Part shown: in pieces, positions 32,901 through 42,371 of the stretch | Layout of the letters: each line of letters opens with the position of its first letter | Numbering within the stretch: the stretch's first letter is position 1 | Source of the DNA: Plotosus lineatus | Taxonomy: Eukaryota; Chordata; Actinopteri; Siluriformes; Plotosidae | DNA length: 64,000 bases | Direction: 5' to 3' | Assembly: GCA_024760905.1 (NCBI GenBank) | Contig: CM045733.1 | Span: 11,005,001 to 11,069,000 of the forward strand | Translations under genes and position numbers: made by a program | Notes under the pieces: generated by a model | The model's database searches: none | What the model was told of the DNA's origin: nothing | Seen by the model: only the letters and a program-made list of their open reading frames with translations

Positions 32901-34323
32901 AATTAAAGAAATAAACTGTACCGTATAATAAAGTGGTTTTATTTACCTTTGTGATGGTAGTTGATGGCTTGATGGAATGGAGTGGGAGGAGGAGGGAGGG
33001 AGGGACTTACTGCTTGGAAGGAGAGTTTGGAAACGCCTACTGTTTGGAAACACCCTTAGCCACACACGCACCCTTAATAGCTTCCTTGTTCTTAAGGATG
33101 GGAGCAATGGTAGACTTAGCGTACTGGTACTGGGACGCTGAGTCACACAAACGCACACCTCGTTCGTGTTTTTCAATGATCTCCGCCTGTGGTGGGGTCT
33201 TTTTCGGTCCCACAATAGCAAAAGTACACTCAATATGGTCCAAAATGTCTATCAAACACAAACGACTTCCGCATTCAAAGAAAGGGGGTGACGAACTGTG
33301 ACGCCATGAGCGTGCGTCAGCTTCTCGTGGCCGCCACCGTGGCGCTGTTCGACCGCGTGGTTTGATTCGTCCGCCGAAAACTAGTTCGTCAGCAGAGACT
33401 ATATGCTCGCAAATTTAATGTTCTTGAGGCGAAAAGTTCGTGAGCTTAAGCGTTCGTCAGCGGAGGTTTTACTGTATATATATTTTTTTTTAATATATAA
33501 ATTCTCCTGGCATATCAGTGTTTTGCCCATCAGTCTGTAATCACTTAAACTTAGACCAGAACCCTGAAACTGTTTGGGATTTCTTCATCAAACTTGGCAG
33601 GTACTTCTAATAGGCACTGTAGTTGTGCCTTTTGATATTTGGGGATTTCTACAATTCATATTTTCTGACATGTGAGACAGTGGTGGCGGAGCCCTTAACC
33701 CTTAGTGGTAGGTAGGTAAAGTCCCTTGGGCTTTTTACACCCAAACCATAGTGGCTCATCAGGCCGGTGCTTATCCCCAGTTTCTGGAGCGTGAAGCAAC
33801 CAGGAGTTCAACTCCTCCAGGTTACTTTCCCAGTATATTTTTACTGGTACCCATTTATACTGCTGGGTGAACAAAGGCACACTTGGGATTGAGACCTTGC
33901 CCAGGGGGATTTGAACACAGAACCTCCTGATTGCGAGTGCAGCACCCTAACCACTACACCACCGGCCCCTAACCCTTAAAAGTCACTCTGACTGAGCGTC
34001 TGTCAAATAATGTAAAACGTGGAGGACATGTACGTCGGTGTTAATTTCAGCATTGTAGAAAAGTGGTGATTAATTGACGTTTGTGTGTTTCTATGCCAAT
34101 GTTGTTAGCACCCTTTGTTGAGAAAGTATCGAGGAGAGAATAATGATAGTAATACAATTTAATAAGTTTCGATCTCTTCAAACAAACAGAACATGTATTA
34201 GTCAGTTGATGAACTTGATGACCCCGTCATGGATTTAGAAAAATAATTCCTGGAACCCCCCCCCCCCCTCCTTTTTTTTTTTTTTTTTAGATTCCTGGTG
34301 TTCAACAAATCCAGTTCTCATGA
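22066..34323 (+). CDS. nfyb: Nuclear transcription factor Y subunit beta, complete, six coding exons
   Basis: Joining 22066-22159, 26200-26333, 26415-26612, 26697-26775, 32123-32202 and 34291-34323 gives 618 bases, 205 residues plus stop, against 207 in human. NF-YB pairs with NF-YC through histone folds; with NF-YA the trimer binds CCAAT boxes in promoters in the nucleus. An acidic N terminus is followed at about residue 55 by the H2B-like histone fold beginning [20 protein letters not shown] and including [18 protein letters not shown] and [18 protein letters not shown]-terminal Q-rich stretch ends VQQIQFS. Every junction has GT/AG and the phases fit. The start at 22066 is the first codon of its exon; human has two more residues upstream that would need another exon. 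The gene is convergent with hcfc2. Confidence 0.96.
22262..22296. repeat. (TTA)n microsatellite
   Basis: About twelve ATT/TTA units in nfyb intron 1. Confidence 0.9.
22656..23024 (+). repeat. SINE-1 copy, full length, perfect target-site duplication
   Basis: A 369-bp insertion in nfyb intron 1 between two copies of AGTTAGTGTATGTGTGA (22639-22655 and 23025-23041). Order: tRNA-like head, body, RTE 5'-UTR segment ('gtcaggaagggcatac'), then 'aagatggaggcagatgattc' and 'gctgtggcgacccc', which match the last codons and 3' end of the RTE at 4741. This copy shows the RTE 5'-3' fusion most clearly. Confidence 0.9.
23080..23256 (-). repeat. SINE-2 fragment
   Basis: Reversed head portion: 'cttgaacccaggaccttctt' and 'ttaaccgctacactgctatg'. 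Confidence 0.55.
23913..24328. mobile_element. TA-flanked MITE (GATCCCTCAC family), Tigger-like
   Basis: 416 bp bounded by TA. Left end CAAGGATTCCTCACTAC; right end GTGAGGGATCCCTG. The interior matches the copies at 47512, 50857 and 55649. TA duplication and short CAGNGATCCCTC termini suggest mobilisation by a pogo/Tigger transposase, which is inference. Confidence 0.75.
24490..24780 (+). repeat. Diverged repeat, paralogue of 26900-27220
   Basis: Shares 'aaaccaactgatga' and 'agccgttttggatttac'-type blocks in the same order with the block at 26900 in nfyb intron 4. Family not recognised; it may be a decayed DNA transposon. Confidence 0.5.
24830..25290 (+). repeat. SINE-2 copy split by a MITE
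   Basis: Decayed forward copy: 'agtttgcatgttctactatt' before, and 'attggctgtttcacattgca' after, the hAT MITE at 24923-25115. Confidence 0.6.
24923..25115. mobile_element. hAT MITE, 193 bp, perfect 8-bp duplication
   Basis: Flanked by AACTATTG at 24915-24922 and 25116-25123. The terminal inverted repeats begin CAGGGGTGCTCAATCCTGCT and match for about 38 bases with one difference. The 8-bp duplication is the hAT signature. Confidence 0.9.
25291..26199. other. nfyb intron 1, 3' part
   Basis: Poly-T run at about 25483-25502 and an unclassified CG-containing block at 25690-25940; no exon signal before 26200. Confidence 0.45.
26200..26333 (+). CDS. nfyb: nfyb coding exon 2
   Basis: Residues 32-76: acidic DDGEE region, then [18 protein letters not shown], the start of the histone fold. 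Acceptor GTCTAG|AT; donor AAAG|GTTTGT, phase 0. Confidence 0.96.
26415..26612 (+). CDS. nfyb: nfyb coding exon 3 (histone-fold core)
   Basis: Residues 77-142, from [19 protein letters not shown] to LYLQKFRE. It contains the long alpha-2 helix and the [11 protein letters not shown] segment. Residues are almost all as in mammals. Confidence 0.97.
26697..26775 (+). CDS. nfyb: nfyb coding exon 4
   Basis: Residues 143-168 plus one base: [20 protein letters not shown]. Donor TTTCA|GTAAGT. Confidence 0.93.
26900..27220 (+). repeat. Diverged repeat, paralogue of 24490-24780
   Basis: See 24490. Shared blocks include 'ccaactgacgacaggaa' and 'ggccattttggattta'. Confidence 0.5.
27221..28290. other. nfyb intron 4; weak duplicated segment
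   Basis: Two related stretches of about 90 bases (near 27508 and 27663) share 'gattttgatga' and 'ggtgcctc' then 'ggactggtgca'-type blocks in the same order about 155 bp apart. Otherwise no feature seen. A short (CA)n is at 28296-28317. Confidence 0.4.
28330..29340. other. nfyb intron 4, no recognised feature
   Basis: Unique-looking intronic sequence; short open frames have no recognisable similarity. Confidence 0.4.
29358..29575 (-). repeat. SINE-4 copy
   Basis: Reversed: 'gtgccttgctcaagggcac', 'gggaattgaaccagcaac' (B-box) and 'tctctaaccattaggctatg' (A-box side). Confidence 0.7.
29846..29919. repeat. (TA)n microsatellite
   Basis: About 36 uninterrupted TA units. A short Tigger-like sequence ('tgcttttcgcgaaggtttgg') follows. 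Confidence 0.95.
30409..31966 (-). mobile_element. Tc1-like transposon with IR/DR ends, full length
   Basis: 1558 bp between TA dinucleotides (30407-30408, 31967-31968). The terminal inverted repeats are about 200 bp long. Each carries an outer and an inner direct repeat of the AAAAAATTAGCATATT motif (near 30423 and 30596 on the left, mirrored near 31771 and 31940 on the right), the IR/DR layout known from Sleeping Beauty-type Tc1 elements. It sits in nfyb intron 4, reversed with respect to the gene. Confidence 0.93.
30689..31637 (-). pseudogene. Tc1 transposase, frameshifted
   Basis: Read from the ATG at 31637 to the TGA at 30689, about 316 codons, close to the usual 340 of Tc1 transposases. 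The N-terminal helix-turn-helix is recognisable ([20 protein letters not shown]), but the frame breaks repeatedly before 31341. The catalytic part is continuous at 31341-30886, with VLFLDESKF carrying the first acidic residues and [12 protein letters not shown] the second aspartate. The final third, including the PIENLWD block with the last acidic residue, is in another frame. Several indels make it non-functional. Confidence 0.88.
32123..32202 (+). CDS. nfyb: nfyb coding exon 5
   Basis: Residues 169-195 with the split codon: [20 protein letters not shown], the Q-rich part of the C-terminal domain. Acceptor TTACAG|CA, donor CAACAG|GTGAGT. Confidence 0.95.
32686..33474 (-). mobile_element. Tigger/pogo deletion derivative, copy 1
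   Basis: 789 bp flanked by TA. Left end CAGTGATACCTCTGCTCACG; right end reversed CAGTAAAACCTCCGCTGACG, so the TIRs are about 25 bp. On the minus strand it encodes about 74 codons with [20 protein letters not shown], resembling the psq/CENP-B helix-turn-helix of Tigger transposases; the catalytic domain is absent. Near-identical copy at 39928-40724. Confidence 0.88.
33690..33970 (-). repeat. SINE-3 copy
   Basis: Reversed: 'gctcatcaggccggtgctta', 'catttatactgctgggtgaa', head 'ccctaaccactacaccacc'. Confidence 0.75.
34291..34323 (+). CDS. nfyb: nfyb terminal coding exon
   Basis: Ten codons, [10 protein letters not shown], and TGA at 34321-34323. The acceptor AG follows a C- and T-rich tract. 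Human has [10 protein letters not shown]. Confidence 0.95.
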   Translation: MPGVQQIQFS

Positions 34324-34668
34324 CCTGGATCAGCTCGACCGTGCACTCGTCTACAGCCTGCTCTCTCACTTTGTAAAGTTTTACTGGTGGTTTTGGAGAA
34401 CTGAGGTATGGAGTTGTGAGCAGGAGAAGAACCTGCCTGCAGAGAGGCTGAAATTGTAAATTTCCTTAGTGACAGCTAATTCATGCAAGTGTCATTTGTT
34501 TAGTTATATAATACACGTTAACTTAAACAGTCTCTGGTCATGGTCTGGGAGTGAGGACTGTTTGACTTATTGTTTTTGGTGAGTTTTCTGTCCTTTTTGT
34601 GTATTTGTTTTTAAAGGTTTGTGGGTGGTTTGTGGAAATGAGGGTTAATTCCAGGTTTACACAAATAT

Positions 34669-34674
34669 AATAAA
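34669..34674 (+). terminator. nfyb: Candidate nfyb polyadenylation signal 1
   Basis: AATAAA 346 bases after the stop codon. Confidence 0.5.
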
Positions 34675-34746
34675 TGAATTTTCAGTTGATTTCTGTCATG
34701 TAAGAAATACTTTATTGTGGATTGCCAACTTTATGTTGATTCTTAA

Positions 34747-34752
34747 AATAAA
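34747..34752 (+). terminator. nfyb: Candidate nfyb polyadenylation signal 2
   Basis: AATAAA 424 bases after the stop codon. Which site is used cannot be told from sequence. Confidence 0.45.
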
Positions 34753-34759
34753 ACAAAGG

Positions 34760-36069
34760 AATTACATCTGCCTTAATATTCATCAGATGGAAAATTTACA
34801 TTTTTATTTGGTTACTCTTGCATGATGTCTGCATTTAACTGAAATACCAAGGGTGGAAAAATTCTGCCACATTTCAGGTAGAACTATAAAGTTCTTTGTA
34901 TTGCCAGATCTTATCTGTAAAAACTTAATTTTTGTTTGTTTTAAAGAGCACTGGGGTGTTGCCATTGAAAAGGAATCAATTGTTTCTGAATATAATGCGG
35001 TGCAGAGGTTGTATGGGTTGTTTAACATGGCAAAACTACCCTATCTTTCCCTTTTTATAGAAAACAAAACATCAACACTCAAAGGTAAACATCTGGTTAC
35101 AGGGGTGTCAAAGATTGTGTGTTCAGGAACTAAATCAAGGTGCGTGTTTGGATAATAAAAATACACAGCGAAACCCCTAGTTGTCGCTAAAACACACATG
35201 CTTAGTTATAAAACCATATAAAAATGAGTTAGGACACAATTACATGGAAAAATATGTGAGGCGCTCCACCGAATGTAGGCACTTGTCGCCTCACATTCCC
35301 TTAAAAAGCCGTAAGGTGCACACGCTGACCTCTGGGTCGCCTCCCTGTTTGTAACCAGAGGACGTGTGACCCATTTTGAGTAATGCTAGCTACGTGCAGA
35401 AATGTCAACACTGAAAATTCTGGACTTCAGGAAGCTATATAAAGGCGGAGGTGACCTAATGAAGAGTGAGGAGAGACCACCCACTTTTGAGCCAACCTGG
35501 TGTTCATATAGCAGCACCATTTTTAAACATGGTGGTCTCTTCTCTGCATATGGCAACAGTTTCTCATCACTTGCTTCGGTAATTTCTGAACGGTGTCTGA
35601 GGAGGAGAAACTCTATTGGTGGACTCGGTTAGGAGATCACGGAGCATTCTGTGGAACAGGCGTTTTCCAAATATGGCACAATGGCAAAGGATCGAAGAGC
35701 TCCTCCGAGAACTGCGATTTAACTGCATGTCTCAGAAAACTCACCGAAATTGTTCCTGGATTCTATCTGATAAAGGACTCTGAGACAGTTGCAGAATCCA
35801 GTAATCAAGTCCGATTACATTCAGGGTTATCTCTTGAATGTTGTATGATTGTGTTTAGTGTATTGTAACGTTAGGATTGTTCTAAGAATAAACTATAAAA
35901 AGAATGGATGGACATGAAAATGCCGGGGGGTGTTCCTAAGTGCCATGGCGTTAGCTTCTTCAGCACCCGGATGATTGCCTGCATTAGAACTTTGCTCATT
36001 TGTGTTGAGATTCTGATCCATATGTATATCTATCAAACGATATATAATTTCTTCTGTCTTGACTGTTTT
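34760..36069. other. Region between the convergent nfyb and hcfc2; partial foldback repeat
   Basis: No gene recognised. At 35256-35310 a fragment ('gaggcgctccaccgaatgta') matches one arm of the foldback element at 38767-39015. A 75-codon frame at 35402 has no recognisable similarity. Confidence 0.45.
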
Positions 36070-36130
36070 CTTTTCTCCTCAATTTTCTCAAAAGATGCAG
36101 CATGAATTAGAATACTCAGAGGAATACACA

Positions 36131-36500
36131 GGGGCAGTGGTGGTCTAGTGGTATAGGGCGCTGGATCGCTGATCCAAAGGTTGGGGGTTCGAGTCCCACT
36201 CTCCACAAGGTTGTCACTGTCGTGTGCACCCCCCCCCCCCACCCAGTGCAGCTAACTGGGTTATCAAAGGCGGGCCATGTCTGTCACTGTCTATGGTGGG
36301 AGGTTCATGTAAAAGAACCATTGCTGACTTTCGTAAAGCGTAGACTGCAAAGTCGTCAGCGTGTTTCTGTCCCTTGCTAAAAAGGGTTGTGACAGGAAGG
36401 GCATCCGACGTAAAACCCTCTGCCAAATCAAACGTGCGAATTAGATGATTCGCTGTGGCGACTCCCGAGTAAAAGGGAAAAAGCCGAAAGGAAGACAGAC
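36131..36500 (+). repeat. SINE-1 copy, full length, with target-site duplication
   Basis: 370 bp between AGGAATACACA at 36120-36130 and 36501-36511. The head, poly-C linker, body and RTE-derived tail are all present. A 46-bp stretch upstream (36070-36115) recurs at 41521-41566 beside another SINE-1. Confidence 0.88.
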
Positions 36501-36511
36501 AGGAATACACA

Positions 36512-37213
36512 TTTTACTTATAGCAAAGTACAAAAATCATTCTGTTGATGATTAGCAAAGATGGCAGACAAAAAAAACCCCCAACAACTTCACCTGGGCA
36601 TCGATAAAAACAGTTTAAAAAGAAAATTCACTTGTGTGCATTTTTTGATATTAGTTGTAGAAAATGAAAACTGTTCAAACCAATAAAATGGCACGCAGCC
36701 ACCAACAACTGGGAATCCGATGGAGCTAATTGGCTGAACACTCTCAGGAAGGATGGATGGCATAAATTCGCCTCCCAGTCAATTAGAGCACTGATGGGCA
36801 TCACTGAGGTCATGGGTACAACAGACAGCACTTTTCCTCCGAGAATGTCCAGTGAATATGCATGCTCAGCGGTTTATAAAGATGGGGAGGTGGCATCACA
36901 CGTCACAGCTGGGGCACACACTTGTTTTCACAGATTCCTGGTTGGTGGTAGTTATGTGATAAAAGGCAATACATGATAGGTGGCTATGGATAAATTATGG
37001 AAGAAATTGTTTGGGAAAAATAAAAACTAACCACTTGAAATATTAGTGTTTTCGGTCAATAACAGCTGCTCTTTAAGTACAAAAGTTATTATTTACAGCG
37101 AAGACTGGATAGAATGTTAGAAAATATGTTAAAAACACTGTACAGTATATCTCTTGGGGAAAATAAGCCCAGCATCAGAGCTGATTTCAAAACGAGCGGT
37201 TCCTCTGCAGTCG
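36512..37213. other. hcfc2 3' flank / possible 3' UTR
   Basis: Follows the last hcfc2 codon on the minus strand. No minus-strand AATAAA was found close to the stop, so the polyadenylation site is not located. Confidence 0.4.
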
Positions 37214-37220
37214 TCATGAG
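37214..37220 (-). CDS. hcfc2: hcfc2 exon 17 (terminal, seven bases)
   Basis: If the strong donor at 37366 is used, the acceptor TTCTTCCAG at 37221 adds C TCA TGA, so the protein ends ...DDVISS. Inferred from splice signals only. Confidence 0.45.
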
Positions 37221-37496
37221 CTGGAAGAAGCAACAAGAACACTGATTAGCTCATCCGGTGATTATAAATCATGTGATTACAGGGACTGAGTCAAAGTCTT
37301 CATCTTTAGTTGCAGTGCAGATGTGCTTTTTATCAAACAGGGAGCACGGTGTGCTGCACATCTTACCTAATAACATCATCTGGCTCAGGATTGGTGGGGC
37401 TGGAGTCCGGTTTCAATGATGCTTTGAGTTTACTACTCTCTGCAGGACGACAAAAGCAACAATAAGGAGTTCAGTGTCCACCAGAAACACCATCTG

Positions 37497-37529
<33 letters not shown>

Positions 37530-39345
37530 TGGAGCCAGCGAATCTGAGTGGCAGGCCCATAGCCACGCTCATTCTTGGCGGCGATGCGGAACACGATGGC
37601 AGGACGCGCCGAGCAGTCGATGTACGCGTTGCTCAGATTTGCCGCGTTGACAGTGCATGAGGTTTTCACACCGCGGTATATACGTATAAAGGTCAGATCC
37701 CCCGGTTTCTCTGAGGCGATTCCTCGAGTTTTCTTCACTGCCAGGTACATGGAATATTCTTGAATTTTCCCTGAAGCACTGGAGGGTGAGTCCCACGTAA
37801 TGTGTACCGAGTCGCATGTCTGAAACATGAACAACAACAATAATAACAATAACAGCAGCAGCAGCAGCAGCAAAAATAGGATGAGACACTCATTAAAATT
37901 GTTGCAAAAGATCCAACAGAACATCATCTATCCAGTATTTATTGATCATTCTGGATGTGTAGTTGTACCTTGGTGATTTTGACAGCAGGGGGCGCCTCTG
38001 GCAGTCCAGGATGGCATGTCTTAAATTCTGCAATAGGACTGAAGTCTCCTCGGCCGCAGCAGTTTAACCCCGCCACTCTGAACCGGTAGGCAACATTTGA
38101 CAAAAGCTCCTCTTGTTCCTGTCCTTCAAAAAGTTGAGGTCCAGGCATCTTCCACTGGATGAGAGAGAGGGAGAGAGAGAGAGAAAGATGTATAGAGCAC
38201 TGTATAGCTCCAAAAACAAACAAAAAATTCCCATGTCATTTTCACAGACTGACCTCACCGTTATTGGAGGTTTGATCAGGACTCCTGTTTTCAGAAGGTA
38301 AATAGTAATGTGTGACCTCAGCAAAGTGTGCTTTAAATATACCAACATCAAACCATGTGGAGCCTTCAGCACCTGCGCTCTGCGGGGAAGGACACAGACT
38401 AAGATTTATATAATTATTGCAGATACTGTAGTAATCCTGCAAGAGGAAATAGGCTCTGCATTTAACACATCTAAAGCAGTGAAGATGCAGGTGGGCAGTG
38501 AACACACACACACACACACACACAAAATGATTTCAGGGGACAATGCATAGACTTGGATTAGTTTCCTGGAGACTTACCCTAACCCTACCCACTACTTGCC
38601 TAAACCTTACCCAAACCATCACCACACTCGCATCATCATCATCCCAGAATTTAAAGAATACCTGAAACACACACGCAAACCAATCTTTACCTGTCCTGAA
38701 GCGTTGGGTAACTTTTCATGTCCTGTGAATTGAAGAGATTAAAATTCATTTATGACAATAAAACCTGATATGTGAGGCGCTCCACCGAACGTAGGCGCTT
38801 GTCGCAAGTGTCGTATGGTGCTTGTGAGACAAAGCGCGGCTTATCCGGACTTCCGATGTTTCAAGTGAGCAAGTGAAGGTCGAGTACTAAACAAGTATTC
38901 AACGTGCACTTGCTCACTTGAAAGATGGGAAGTCCGGATAATCCGCGCTTTGTCTCACAAGCACCATACGTCACTTGCGACAAGCGCCTACGTTCGGAGG
39001 AGCACCTCACATATCACTTGCAAAAAATAAAAAAAAACGTTTAAAAAAATCCACTGAATTTATCTATAAGAGGAAGCTGGTAGGCAGCGGATCATGTTTT
39101 ATACACGTGAATGTGTGGAGTATATAAAATTCAAATGTATGGCGTGTGAGCTTTTACTGCTCTCATTATTATTAATCTGAACAGCTGCTCAAGATTTGGT
39201 TAAATCACTACGTCGTTTATATTTTGACGAGCAGAACAAACAGAAAACCTGAACACGGCACGCGGATACCAGAAATAGCTGCAGGAACAGTGAGAATGGG
39301 TCGAGGTTTCTGCAAGAGGTTTTGTGATTGGATGGAAATGCTAGT

Positions 39346-39380
<35 letters not shown>

Positions 39381-42324
39381 ATACAGTACAGGAAAACTTT
39401 CAGAGCTCTAACCTTGCAGCGGCTGAGATTTATTCCCATTCTGCATCTCTTCTTCATTTGTCAGAGGCCTTAAAGACGCCACCTGCTGTCTATTCACTGT
39501 CAGAGGAGAAATAAAAAGCAAATACGTGAGCTTTGTCAGGTTCTGATTAGAGAGTTTATAAACATACAGGGATCCCTCACTTTCCACGGTTAATTGGGAA
39601 TGAGATCCCAACGTAACCATCGAAATCCACGATGTAGGATCGACCCCCCCCATGACGTATACGTACATGTATATGTGTATATAATATCAATAAATACATA
39701 TTCAATGCTATAAATGCTTATAATAACAATTAAACAGTAAAAATAACATAAGATATAAATAAACTATAAATACACACATACAGATGGTATTGCGTGAGAA
39801 GGCGACGACACACATACATACGTGCACGCATGCACGCAGCTGCGCGTGCACATGCAAATGCAACAATGTAAGTACAGACACCCCCTGCTTTACGTTTATT
39901 CATTTTATGTAAAAAAAAATATATGTACAGTGATACCTCTGCTCACGAACATAATTGGTTCCCAGAAAGTGTGTGTAAGGCGAAAAGTTCGTCTTCCGAA
40001 CATTTATTTCCCATAAGAAACCATTAAAATGAGAATAATCCGTTCCCAGGTCCCCATAAAACATAATTTTCTACTAAATAAGCCTTAAAACTACACAAAA
40101 ATATACCTTATTTTATGTATAATAAATGTGCTATTGTATTGTAATTAAAGAAATAAACTGTACTGTATAATAAAGTGGTTTTATTTACCTTTGTGATGGT
40201 AGTTGATGGCTTGATGGAATGGAGTGGGAGGAGGAGGGAGGGAGGGAGGGAGGGACTTACTGTTTGGAAGGAGAGTTTGGAAACGCCTACTGTTTGGAAA
40301 CACCCTTAGCCACACACGCACCCTTAATAGCTTCCTTGTTCTTAAGGATGGTAGCAATGGTAGACTTGGCGTACTGGTACTGGGACGCTGAGTCACACAG
40401 ACGCACACCTCGTTCGTTTTTTTCAATGATCTCCGCCTGTGGTGGGGTCTTTTTCGGTCCCATAATAGCAAAAGTACACTCGATATGGTCCAAAATGTCT
40501 ATCAAACACAAACCACGTCCGCACTCAAAGAAAGGGGGTGACGAACTGTGACGCCATGAGCGTGCGTCAGCTTCTCGTGGCCGCCACCGTGGCGCTGTTC
40601 GACCGCGTGGTTTGATTCGTCCGCTGAAAACTAGTTCGTCAGCAGAGACTATATGCTCGCAAATTTAATGTTCTTGAGGCGAAAAGTTCGTGAGCTTAAG
40701 CGTTCGTCAGCGGAGGTTTTACTGTATAAATATATAAGTCAAATTTTGAGTTTAGCGTGTTCTCTGTAGTACGAGATGCATTTATGTAGTACGCTGACGT
40801 AGTCCGCTACTTACGCATGACGCTTCGTCCATTGTTTACAAACAACAGACTGAATGTGCCCTGCTGCTTCCCAGTTCACTGCATGTTACCATTGTGTTAA
40901 GACGTCGTCTCTGTGATCTTTGTGTTTACCCTGTTTTGCGGACTTTTGTAACCCTAAGCAAATATGGTTGGTCAGAAGCGTCAGCCTACTAGCATGGGTG
41001 CAAGTTTTCCGGCATATACCGGAATTTTCGGTTTTCCCAAGACTGAATGAATTAACTATCTGAATTTTGTAACCCTAAGCAAACATGGTTGGTCAGAAGC
41101 GTGAGCCTACTAATGATAGTGGTAATCAGAAAAAGCGGCAAGCCATCTCATTAGAAACGAAGACGGCTATTACCAAGAAAATCGATGCTGGTGAAAAACA
41201 CGTGAAATGTAGCACGTTTCTTCCAAATGGCTCCGTCGACCATCGGAAACATTTACAAGCAGAAAGATCGCATCATAGAGAATGTTAAAGGTTATATTAA
41301 TACTGTATTTGATATTTGATGAGTGAATTTGATTAAAATTTATCAATTTGAAATTATTCTGCTTGAATTTAATTTATTTGAAATTAATGTTGATATGATT
41401 TGATATATTTGATATTATTTTACAATGTTATGTTTATAATAATTGATTTCGAGGTGTTTTATGAGATACGGTAATGGTATTTATGGATGTATAGTACATA
41501 TGGATGTATACATGTACTTCCTTTTCTCCTCAATTTTCTCAAAAGATGCAGCATGAATTAGAATACACAGGGGGCAGTGGTGGTCTAGTGGTATAGAGCG
41601 CTGGATCGCTGATCCAAAGGTTGGGGGTTCGAGTCCCACTCTCCACAAGGTTGTTACTGTCCCCCCCCCAGTGCGGCTAACTGGGTTATCAAAGGCGGGC
41701 CATAAGTACATGTATGGATGTATAGTCGGGGAGCATCTGTAGTTCTGATGGGAGATTTTGGGTTGTTTTTTGTTTTGTGTTGGTTTAGGTTTTTTTTTTT
41801 TTTTTGTGCATAATTGGCCTTGTTTTTGTGATATTTTCCTTAACTTTCCCCATGTCTGTCTTCGTTTCGGCTTTTTCCCTTTTACTCGGGAGTCGCCACA
41901 ACGAATCATCTGATTCGCACGTTTGATTTGGCAGAGGTTTTTACGTCGGATGCCCTTCCTGTCACAACCCTTTTTAGCAAAGGACAGAAACACGCTGATG
42001 ACTTTGCAGCTACTCTTTATGAAAGTCAGCAATGGTTCTTTTACATCAACCTCTCACCATAGACAGTGACAGACATGGCCCGCCTTTGATAACCCAGTTA
42101 GCTGCACTGGGGGGGACAGTGACAAGCTTGTGGAGGGTGAGACTTGAACCCCCAACCTTTGGATCAGCGATCCAGCACCCTATACAACTTTCCCCCTATT
42201 CTTCCTTAATTTCCTTATTTTTTAATTCGATGAATATTTATTTATTTTTTTTAAAACCGTGATACATGGAAGCCGCATGAATTGAAGTGCAAAGTAGTGA
42301 GGGATCCCTGTATATGTATGTATG

Positions 42325-42371
<47 letters not shown>

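Noticed and set aside
32933..33301. 122-codon plus-strand frame, repeated at 40219
   Set aside because: Lies antisense within the Tigger derivative.
35402..35868. Possible gene between nfyb and hcfc2
   Set aside because: Two short overlapping frames without recognised domains or splice signals; likely unclassified repeat or unique non-coding DNA.
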